Source: Hydrogenophaga sp.
GTDB lineage: Bacteria > Pseudomonadota > Gammaproteobacteria > Burkholderiales > Burkholderiaceae_C
Reading direction: 5' to 3'
DNA: 46,592 nucleotides
NCBI RefSeq assembly: GCF_030656115.1
Contig: NZ_JAUSOO010000096.1
Coordinates: 1-46,592, forward strand
The position numbers and the translations under genes are program-made. The notes below the pieces were generated by a model. It was not told the origin of the DNA, ran no database searches, and was given only the letters and a program-made list of their open reading frames with translations. This document shows, in pieces, positions 40,421 through 46,592 of this stretch; positions within the stretch are counted from its first letter, which is position 1; the number at the start of each line of letters is the position of its first letter.

Positions 40421-40615
40421 TCAGGCCTGCGGCAGTTTGCCGGCCACGGAGTAGCCGAGCACACCGGCCAGCAACACCACGAAACCGTAGGAGTACACGT
40501 CGAGCGAGAAAGGCTGCATGAGCATGACCAGTCCGAGCGCGATGAGGGCCATGGTGCCGGCCTCCCACGGGCCCCTTCGGTACCAGCGTTTGGCGGGTTG
40601 GGGTGAGGCGTTCAT
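40421..40615 (-). CDS. glpU: Small two-segment membrane protein, GlpU-like
   Basis: The 64-residue protein has a short basic N-terminus (KRWYRRGPWE) and two hydrophobic segments (GTMALIALGLVMLMQPFS; YGFVVLLAGVLGYSVAG). Rhizobial glycerol transport operons contain a small membrane protein, GlpU, of unknown function, at this position in the gene set. It overlaps the upstream permease by 4 nt and is 5 nt from the ATPase gene, so it is certainly part of the operon. Whether it is a transporter subunit or a stabiliser is unknown. Confidence 0.7.
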   Translation of the reverse strand: MNASPQPAKRWYRRGPWEAGTMALIALGLVMLMQPFSLDVYSYGFVVLLAGVLGYSVAGKLPQA

Positions 40616-41559
40616 TTGCGAATGGCTCCGAAGGTGACGCCGCGCAGCAGGTGTTTGCGCAGCAGGACGGTGAAGAACAGCACCGGCAGCAGGAACAGCG
40701 TGGTGCCGGCCGCCATGGCGGGCCAGTCCAGGCCACCCTCGCCGATGATGGTGGGAATGAAAGGCGGCGCGGTCTGCGCGTTGCCGCTGGTGAGCAGCAG
40801 CGCGAAGGCGTACTCGTTCCAGGCAAAGATGAGGCAGAAGATGGCGGTGGTGGCGATGCCGGTGGCGGCCTGCGGCAGCACCACCTTCACGAAGGCCTGC
40901 CAGCGGGTGTAGCCGTCCACCATCGCGGCCTCTTCGTACTCCCGCGGGATCTCGTCCATGAAACCTTTGAGCAGCCAGACCGACAGCGAGAGGTTGACCA
41001 CCGTGTAGAGCAGGATGAGGCCGGTGTGGGTGTCGTTCAGGCCCAGCTCGCGGAACATCAGGTAGACCGGAATGGCCACCGCGATCGGCGGCATCATCCG
41101 CGTGGAGAGGATGAAGAACAGCCAGTCGTCCTTGCCCGGCACGCGAAAGCGCGAGAAGGCGTAGGCCGCGAGCGTGCCCAGGATGATCGAGAGGATGGTG
41201 GAGCCGAAACCGATGACCAGCGAGTTGGTGTAGCGGTCCATGAAGCGCGACGGTCCCGACAAAATCATCTGCTGTTCGCGCACCGTGCGCTCCACCCAGT
41301 TGGCGGGGGGCGGCAGCGCGGCCAGCTCATCGGCCGAGACGCGCGAGCGCGTGGTGAACAGGTTGACGAAGCCCACCGCCGAGGGCGCGGCGATCACTTT
41401 GGGCGGGTAGGCAATGGCGTCTTCCGGCGTGCGCACGCTGGTCATGAAGATCCACGCGAGTGGGATCAGCGAGAGCACCGCGTAGGTGATCACCAGCACG
41501 GCCGCGATCAGGCGCGAGCGCGGCGAGGGGTCCATGGGACTGTGGATGGGTCGGTTCAT
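40612..41559 (-). CDS. glpQ: ABC transporter permease, MalG/GlpQ-like
   Basis: The 315-residue inner-membrane protein has about six membrane helices and the ATPase-contact EAA loop in EYEEAAMVDGYTRWQAFVKV. It belongs to the CUT1 carbohydrate/polyol family. It forms the membrane channel with the MalF-like permease encoded upstream (4-nt overlap). The extended N-terminal periplasmic loop between helices 1 and 2 is a usual MalG-type feature. Confidence 0.85.
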   Translation of the reverse strand: MNRPIHSPMDPSPRSRLIAAVLVITYAVLSLIPLAWIFMTSVRTPEDAIAYPPKVIAAPSAVGFVNLFTTRSRVSADELAALPPPANWVERTVREQQMILSGPSRFMDRYTNSLVIGFGSTILSIILGTLAAYAFSRFRVPGKDDWLFFILSTRMMPPIAVAIPVYLMFRELGLNDTHTGLILLYTVVNLSLSVWLLKGFMDEIPREYEEAAMVDGYTRWQAFVKVVLPQAATGIATTAIFCLIFAWNEYAFALLLTSGNAQTAPPFIPTIIGEGGLDWPAMAAGTTLFLLPVLFFTVLLRKHLLRGVTFGAIRK

Positions 41560-42458
41560 CGCTGTTTCACCCGTTCAAGGAATCGAACCGTCACCAGCGA
41601 CATGCCGTAGATGGCGACGAACATGATGATGGCGAGCGCCGAGCTGAAGCCGGTGCGCCACTTCTCGAAGGCTTCGCGTTTGAGCGTGATGGAGGCCAAC
41701 TCGGTCACCGAGCCGGGGCCGCCGTTGGTGAGCTGGTCCACCAGGTCGAACATCTTGAAGTTCTCGATGGCGCGGAACAGCACGGCCAGCACGATGAAGG
41801 GCAGCACCATGGGCAGCGTGATGCGCCAGAACTTGGTCCACTCCGAGGCGCGGTCGATCTCGGCCGCTTCGTACAGGTAGGGCGGTATGGAGCGCAACCC
41901 GGCGAGCAACAGCAACATCACATAGGGCGTCCACATCCAGGTGTCCACCAGCACGATGGCCCAGGGCGCGAGCGCCGTGTCGCCCAGCATGGTGAAGCTG
42001 CCGAAATCGCCAAAGAAGTTGACGATGTAGTTGAAGATGCCGTATTGCGGCTCGAAGAAATACTTCCAGAAGGTGCCCACCACCGCAGGCGCCAGCATCA
42101 TGGGCAGCAGAATGGCGGTGCTCCAGAAGCTGTGCGAGCGGAACTTGCGGTTGAGCAGCAGCGCAAGGCCGAAGCCCAGCAGGATCTGCAGCGTGATCGA
42201 CGCACACAGAAAGCCCGCCGTGGCGCGCATGCTTTCCCAGATGGCTTCGCTGTTGAGCACGCGCTGGTAGTTGTCGATGCCAACCGAGACCACCTCGGCG
42301 CCCGGGCGGTTGGCGCGGTAGTTGGTGAACGACAGGTAGATCGTCCAGATCAGCGGAAAAATGTTGAACGCCAGCAGCAACAGGATGGTGGGCGTGACAA
42401 AGATCCAGGCGAGCGCCTTGTCTGAGAGGCCCTGCTGGGGGTGAACGGTGGGGCTCAT
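41556..42458 (-). CDS. glpP: ABC transporter permease, MalF/UgpA/GlpP-like
   Basis: The 300-residue permease has about six membrane helices beginning ALAWIFVTPTILLLLAFNIF and an EAA loop in YEAAEIDRASEWTKFWRITL. It is the partner of the MalG-like permease. Its start lies 82 nt after the binding-protein stop, behind two strong hairpins that probably lower its expression relative to the binding protein. Confidence 0.85.
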   Translation of the reverse strand: MSPTVHPQQGLSDKALAWIFVTPTILLLLAFNIFPLIWTIYLSFTNYRANRPGAEVVSVGIDNYQRVLNSEAIWESMRATAGFLCASITLQILLGFGLALLLNRKFRSHSFWSTAILLPMMLAPAVVGTFWKYFFEPQYGIFNYIVNFFGDFGSFTMLGDTALAPWAIVLVDTWMWTPYVMLLLLAGLRSIPPYLYEAAEIDRASEWTKFWRITLPMVLPFIVLAVLFRAIENFKMFDLVDQLTNGGPGSVTELASITLKREAFEKWRTGFSSALAIIMFVAIYGMSLVTVRFLERVKQR

Positions 42459-42484
42459 GGTGAACTCTGGTGTGGGGATGAACC

Positions 42485-42532
42485 GCCCGGGTGACGCGCA
42501 CCCGGGCTGGGAGCGCGGGCTTGCGCCCGCGC
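42485..42532. terminator. Two perfect hairpins between binding-protein and permease genes
   Basis: GCCCGGGT (42485-42492) pairs with ACCCGGGC (42500-42507), and GCGCGGGC (42513-42520) pairs with GCCCGCGC (42525-42532) across a 4-nt loop. Both stems are perfect 8-mers. The site is where ABC operons often place stable structures that protect the 3' end of the binding-protein mRNA or cause partial termination. No T-run, so full termination is unlikely. Confidence 0.6.
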
Positions 42533-42540
42533 GGTCATGC

Positions 42541-43869
42541 TCACTTGACTTTTCCGTCCTCTTTGAAGATTTCGGTCCAGTCTTTTTCCAGCGCGTTCAG
42601 TGCCTCTTGCGGCGTGCCCTTGCCAGCGATCACGTAGTCGTGCGTGCGCTTTTGCATCGCCAGCAGCAGCTGGGCGTACGAGGGTTCCTGCCAGAAGTCT
42701 TTGACGATCTTCATGGAGTCCAGGTACACCGGGGCGTAGGCCGCGCTCTTCTCGAACCCGGGCTTGTCGAGCACCGCCTTGTGAGCGCTGGCGCCGCCGG
42801 CGTCCCACCATTTCTGCTGGATCGCGGGTTGCGCGAACCACTTGATGTACTCCAGTGCCAGGTCTTTCTTGGCCGAGTAGTTCACCACCGAGATGCCCTG
42901 TCCGCCGAGTTGGGCAGCTGCGATCTTGGCCATCGGCATCGGGAAGAAGCCGGTTTTCTCCCCGCCCACCGCCGGATCTTTGTTGATGCCGGGGAAGAAG
43001 GCGATGAAGTTCATCTGCATCGCCACCTGACCCGACTTGTAGGCGTCCAGGTTCTCGGTCATGTAGGCGTTGGTGTGCCCGGGCGGGGTGCAGCAGTCGA
43101 ACAACTCCTTGTAGAACTTCAGGCCCGCCACAGCCTCAGGACCGTTGATGTAGCCCTTGAGGTCGTAGGGCTTGGCGGGGTTGTCGTAGCGCATGCCGTT
43201 GGCGTACATGGTGTTGGTCACGCCCATGGTGATGCCCTCGGAGCCACGCTCGGTGTAGAGCGCTGCACCGTAGACCTTCTTGCCGTCGATGGTGCGGCCC
43301 TGGAAGAACTGGCCGATCTGCTTGAGTTCGTCCCAGGTTTGGGGGGGCGCCAGGTCGCGGCCGTGTTTGGCCTTGAATTCCTGTTGCAGATCGGCGCGAG
43401 CGAACCAGTCCTTGCGGTAGGTCCAGGCCACGGCGTCGCCCATGGCGGGCAGCGCGTAGTAGTTCTTGCTGCCCTTGGGCCAGGTGGTGTAGCCCTCAAC
43501 GGTGGCGGGCATGAAGTCCGCCATCTTGATGCTGTTCTTGTCGAAGAAGTCGTTGAGCTTGACGTAGTGGCCTTCGGTGGCGGCCGAGCCGATCCACTGG
43601 CTGTCGCCAATCATCAGGTCGCACAGCTTGCCCTTGGAGTTCAGCTCGTTGAGCATGCGCTGCGCAAAGTTGGGCCATGGCACGAACTCGAACTTCATCT
43701 GCACGCCGGACTTGGCGGTGAAGTCCTTCGAGAGTTCGACCAGCGCGTTGGCTGGGTCCCAGGCGGCCCAGCACAGGGTGAGTTGCTTTTGCTGGGCGAA
43801 TGCGCTGCTGGCGCTCATGCCCATCGCCACAGCGGCCACGGCCGCCAACAGTTTCGGTTTCAGGTTCAT
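42541..43869 (-). CDS. glpV: ABC transporter periplasmic binding protein, GlpV/UgpB-like
   Basis: The 442-residue precursor has a Sec signal peptide (MNLKPKLLAAVAAVAMGMSA, cleavage after AFA) and the body of a type II sugar/polyol binding protein (LTLCWAAWDPANALVELSKD, with TWDELKQIGQFFQG and ALEYIKWFAQPAIQQKW). It is the first gene of the operon, consistent with its need in excess. A GGAGACAC ribosome site precedes the ATG at 43869. GlpV binds glycerol in rhizobia; here the neighbours DhaKL make dihydroxyacetone, glycerol or a C4 ketose plausible ligands. Confidence 0.82.
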   Translation of the reverse strand: MNLKPKLLAAVAAVAMGMSASSAFAQQKQLTLCWAAWDPANALVELSKDFTAKSGVQMKFEFVPWPNFAQRMLNELNSKGKLCDLMIGDSQWIGSAATEGHYVKLNDFFDKNSIKMADFMPATVEGYTTWPKGSKNYYALPAMGDAVAWTYRKDWFARADLQQEFKAKHGRDLAPPQTWDELKQIGQFFQGRTIDGKKVYGAALYTERGSEGITMGVTNTMYANGMRYDNPAKPYDLKGYINGPEAVAGLKFYKELFDCCTPPGHTNAYMTENLDAYKSGQVAMQMNFIAFFPGINKDPAVGGEKTGFFPMPMAKIAAAQLGGQGISVVNYSAKKDLALEYIKWFAQPAIQQKWWDAGGASAHKAVLDKPGFEKSAAYAPVYLDSMKIVKDFWQEPSYAQLLLAMQKRTHDYVIAGKGTPQEALNALEKDWTEIFKEDGKVK

Positions 43870-44185
43870 GTTTGTTGTGTCTCCGGGTTGAAGTGGCATC
43901 GCCACAGGGGCGCCTCGAACGGGGGTTGGCGCGGGCTGCATGTCGATGCCGGCGCTGATTCGATGACGTGATGCGAATGATAAATAAATCAATCAATAAA
44001 TCACTCATGGCAAACCCTAAGTGGGCGGTCCCACTCCCCAAGAATTGAGGGTTTACCCTTCATTCACCCCCACTTCCAACCCAGATCTGGCAAAAACCTC
44101 GAGATCGCACCTTGGTCAACGCTATGCTTGTGGCCATCTGTCTGATGGATGACTCCATCAAAAAAGCAATCAAGCACGAGGACCC
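43870..44185. promoter_or_regulatory. Divergent glpV-lacI regulatory region (316 bp)
   Basis: No gene fits here. The middle is AT-rich with AATAAATCA repeated at 43983-43991 and 43995-44003. Next come nested symmetries: AAACCCT (44012-44018) faces AGGGTTT (44048-44054); inside lies AGTGGG-CGGT-CCCACT (44020-44035); and AGGGT-TT-ACCCT lies at 44048-44059. These are candidates for LacI-family operators controlling both directions. No -35/-10 pair stands out clearly. Confidence 0.5.
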
Positions 44186-45220
44186 ATGGCATCCACCTTC
44201 ACGATCCCTCAAATTGCCGAGGCCGCTGGCGTGAGCACAGCGACGGTGGATCGCGTACTGAACAACCGCCCCGGCGTCGGGCAAGCCACGGTGGAGCGGG
44301 TGCGCAACGCGATGGAATCCCTGGGTGCAATAAGCCCCGTGCGCGGCCGCCCCCGGGCCAGCCAGAGTTTCAAGTTCGCGTTCGTGTTGCCAGCGGCCCG
44401 GCGCGGTTTCTTTGACTTGGTGGACCGGGTGATCGCGCAGTCGGCCGGCGACTTCCGCCACAAACACATCGCCGAGCTGACACACCGCATCCCGGCGCAC
44501 GACGGCAACGCCTTCGCCGCCCAGCTGGCCAAGCTCACCGACGTCGATGGCATTGCCCTGCTCGCCCCGGACGTGCCGGCGGTCAAGCTGGCGGTCAATG
44601 AGCTGGTGCGCAGCGGCATCCACGTCGTCACGTTGTTTTCAGACGTGGCCGGCTCGCTGCGCGAGACCTACATCGGCGCCGACAACAAGGCGGCTGGCCG
44701 CACGGCGGGCCTGCTGATCGGCCGTGAGCTGGCGCACATCGCCTCGCCCCGCTGTGCGTTGCTCTCGCCCCAGACCCGCTACGCCTTCGAGATCGACCGC
44801 GTGGTGGGCTTTGAGCAGGTGTTGCAGGAGCGCGGCGCGCACATCGACCTGGTCCGTTTCAGCGACATGCCCGAGACCGAAGACGACACACGCCGGTTCG
44901 TGAGTCAGCACGTGCCGGCAGCGGCGTCAGCGGCCTCCTTGCACGCGGTGTACAGCGTGGGGCCGGGCTCGTTTGGCCTGAGCCGCGCCCTGACCGATCT
45001 GGGCTACGACACGCGGCTGACCGTCGCCATCCACGACCTGCTGGAGGTCAACCGACCGTTGCTCATGTCGCATGGCGTTACCTATGTGCTGCACCAGGAC
45101 GTGCACTACGCGGTGAACACGGCGGCCAAGGTGCTGCGCGACCTGTGCGAAGGCGTGCGCGGTGCCTTGTCGGTCAGCAACCCGCGCGTCGAGATCCTCA
45201 CCCCGGAAAACCTCGCTTGA
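44186..45220 (+). CDS. LacI-family transcriptional regulator
   Basis: The 344-residue protein has the LacI HTH and hinge at the N-terminus (TIPQIAEAAGVSTATVDRVL, NNRPGVG), then a periplasmic-binding-protein-like effector domain (GIHVVTLFSDVAGS, TYIGADNKAAGRTAGLLIGR). The effector is probably a sugar, polyol or phosphorylated product. Divergent position from glpV and symmetric sites in the shared promoter region make it the likely regulator of the transporter-dha operon and of its own transcript. GAGG lies before the ATG. Confidence 0.88.
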   Translation: MASTFTIPQIAEAAGVSTATVDRVLNNRPGVGQATVERVRNAMESLGAISPVRGRPRASQSFKFAFVLPAARRGFFDLVDRVIAQSAGDFRHKHIAELTHRIPAHDGNAFAAQLAKLTDVDGIALLAPDVPAVKLAVNELVRSGIHVVTLFSDVAGSLRETYIGADNKAAGRTAGLLIGRELAHIASPRCALLSPQTRYAFEIDRVVGFEQVLQERGAHIDLVRFSDMPETEDDTRRFVSQHVPAAASAASLHAVYSVGPGSFGLSRALTDLGYDTRLTVAIHDLLEVNRPLLMSHGVTYVLHQDVHYAVNTAAKVLRDLCEGVRGALSVSNPRVEILTPENLA

Positions 45221-45293
45221 AGCCCCGCCCCGAAAGTTGCAACATGGACCACAGTCCCGTCCCGTCAACCGCCTGCCGCCTCGACAGACACCC

Positions 45294-46277
45294 ATGAAGA
45301 AGTTCAAGAACAGCACCCATAGCTTCGTGCACGAGTCTTTGAAAGGTCTTGCCGAGGTCCATGCAGACATCCTCCGTGTGCATTTCGACCCGACCTATGT
45401 GATTCGGCGCGACAGCGCGCAGGGACGGGTGGCCGTCATCTCCGGCGGTGGCTCTGGCCATGAACCGCTGGACGTAGGCTATGTGGGCCATGGCATGCTG
45501 GCAGCGGCCTGCCCAGGCGAGATCTTCACTTCTTGCACACCCGACCAAATCCTGGCGGCGGCCCAGTCCGCCGAGCAGGGCGCTGGTTGCCTCTTCATCG
45601 TCAAGAACTACCGGGGTGACCTGCTGAACTTCGAGACCGCGCTCGACATGCTGGACTTTGAATGTGCCACTGTGGTGGTGGACGACGACGCCTCGGTGGA
45701 CAGCTCGCCCCACTCGGTGGGGCGTCGTGGAGCGGCCGGGACCATGATCGTGCAAAAGATCGTGGGGGCAGCGGCAGCGGCGGGCGCCAGCCTGAGCGAA
45801 TGCAAAGCCGTTGGCAACCGCATCAACGCAAAGACGGCCTCCGTCGGCGTGTCGTTCCAGGGCTGCATGGACCCGATCACGGGCGCACCTACCTTCGAGA
45901 TCGGTGCAGACGAAATCGAGTTCGGCGTCGGGCTGCACGGGGAACCGGGACGGCAGCGAATCCCGATGCTAGCGGTCGACGCCCTGGCGACCCGGATGCT
46001 GGACACCATCCTCGCCGACCTCAAGCCACAGCTTGGCCAGCGCGTGCTGTTGTGCATCAATGGCTTCGGCGCAACGCCTCTGGTCGAGCTGTATGTGTTG
46101 TTCAATGCGGCAGCCAAGCAGTTGAAGGAACGTGGTCTGATCGTTCAGCGCTCGCTGGTCGGGAACCACGCCACCTCGTTGGACACCCCCGGTGGTTCGA
46201 TAACGGTATCGCTGTTTGACGACGAACTGTCTTCACTATGGAGCGCACCCGTTCACACGGCGGCTCTGCGTTGGTAG
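45294..46277 (+). CDS. DhaK paralogue, copy 2 (no adjacent dhaL)
   Basis: The 327-residue protein aligns throughout with the DhaK at 36640. Substrate-binding H215 (GVGLHGEPG), H56 (GSGHEP) and D109 are conserved, so it can be expected to bind a ketose. No dhaL follows; it could share the DhaL of the minus-strand operon or act as a DhaQ-like regulator, but those regulators often lose catalytic residues that are kept here. The start at 45294 corresponds to the copy-1 start (MKKF). It lies 73 nt after the LacI-type gene and is probably co-transcribed. Confidence 0.88.
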   Translation: MKKFKNSTHSFVHESLKGLAEVHADILRVHFDPTYVIRRDSAQGRVAVISGGGSGHEPLDVGYVGHGMLAAACPGEIFTSCTPDQILAAAQSAEQGAGCLFIVKNYRGDLLNFETALDMLDFECATVVVDDDASVDSSPHSVGRRGAAGTMIVQKIVGAAAAAGASLSECKAVGNRINAKTASVGVSFQGCMDPITGAPTFEIGADEIEFGVGLHGEPGRQRIPMLAVDALATRMLDTILADLKPQLGQRVLLCINGFGATPLVELYVLFNAAAKQLKERGLIVQRSLVGNHATSLDTPGGSITVSLFDDELSSLWSAPVHTAALRW

Positions 46278-46291
46278 TCGAGAAGACTACC
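46273..46291 (+). terminator. Hairpin overlapping the second dhaK stop
   Basis: GGTAGTC (46273-46279) pairs with GACTACC (46285-46291) across GAGAA. The left arm contains the stop codon. No T-run follows, so termination strength is uncertain. Confidence 0.35.
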
Positions 46292-46372
46292 GTGGGCAGA
46301 TGTTGAAGGTCAGCGTGCGCCCACTGCCCGGCGGCATGCAAAAGCTGCTGGCACAACATCCTGTAAATAGCT

Positions 46373-46592
46373 TTACGTATTGGATTCGAGATAAGAGCCG
46401 AGCAGAGAGACGACCCCGTCGGCGACCGTGGCGAGATCGCCGGTGCCGGGCAGTGGCTCCCAGCGCCCGGTGTGGCTGCGGAATGCGGCTGAGTAGGAGT
46501 TGCGCGCGAGTTCGGTGAGGCGTGCGATGGTGTCGACGTGTTCGTCGTTGTCGTCACTGGCGCCACTGTGCATCTGGATCAGCAGGTGCTTG
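46373..46592 (-). CDS. Unrecognised protein, partial (start outside window)
   Basis: The reading frame is open from the right edge of the window to a stop at 46373. About 72 residues are seen, including HSGASDDNDEHVDTIARLTE and a C-terminal DGVVSLLGSYLESNT. An internal Met at 46573 is a possible start but has no ribosome site, and the frame continues upstream. I do not recognise the family. It is soluble-looking, acidic near the visible N-terminus and likely helical. It converges on the second dhaK. Confidence 0.45.
   Translation of the reverse strand, partial: KHLLIQMHSGASDDNDEHVDTIARLTELARNSYSAAFRSHTGRWEPLPGTGDLATVADGVVSLLGSYLESNT

Noticed and set aside
46278..46372. Inverted repeats GATGTTG/CAACATC and GGGCAG/CTGCCC after the second dhaK, considered as a mobile-element end
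   Set aside because: Arms are short, not at a target duplication, and no transposase is visible in the window.

Overview
The window looks like a chromosome or large-plasmid segment of a GC-rich betaproteobacterium, most likely a Comamonadaceae member (Hydrogenophaga/Comamonas-like). The evidence is the codon bias, the frequent GGAGAC-type ribosome binding sites, the gene order of the phenol meta-cleavage operon, and two intergenic elements of a type I associate with that family. The family placement is inference. I saw no rRNA, tRNA, CRISPR array, insertion sequence or replication origin.

Region 1 (1-6700): small catabolic and regulatory genes. These are the start of a dienelactone-hydrolase-like gene, a 2-hydroxychromene-2-carboxylate isomerase-like gene, an SDR/MaoC pair, marC, and a minus-strand run (GntR, LuxR-type regulator, Rieske oxygenase, lone TRAP binding protein).

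Region 2 (6718-21480): a complete phenol-to-central-metabolism pathway. A DmpR-type sigma-54 activator is divergent from dmpKLMNOP (multicomponent phenol hydroxylase), dmpQ (ferredoxin), dmpB (catechol 2,3-dioxygenase), a GlcG/HbpS-like gene, then dmpC, D, E, H, I, F, G. Together they take phenol through catechol and 2-hydroxymuconic semialdehyde to pyruvate and acetyl-CoA. The intergenic region carries a good -24/-12 promoter and two UAS-like sites one helical-phase step apart.

Region 3 (21481-33661): an accessory module. It begins with a 22-bp near-perfect palindrome before an orphan Tat-type periplasmic binding protein. A second tautomerase and a third hydratase-family gene follow, then a TodS/TodT-like two-component system, a six-gene toluene monooxygenase (tmoABCDEF-like) and an OmpW-type outer-membrane protein. 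A second, broken copy of the hydratase gene closes the block, so the todST-tmo-ompW segment lies between two direct repeats. Toluene or benzene oxidised by Tmo would yield phenols that the region 2 operon can use.

Region 4 (33662-35431): a hipBA toxin-antitoxin pair with an AT-rich, apparently leaderless promoter.

Region 5 (35494-46592): an orphan LivK-type binding protein, dhaK and dhaL, and a six-gene ABC importer matching the rhizobial glycerol system GlpSTPQUV in composition, all on the minus strand. Divergent from it are a LacI-family regulator and a second dhaK without a dhaL. The window ends in an unrecognised partial gene.
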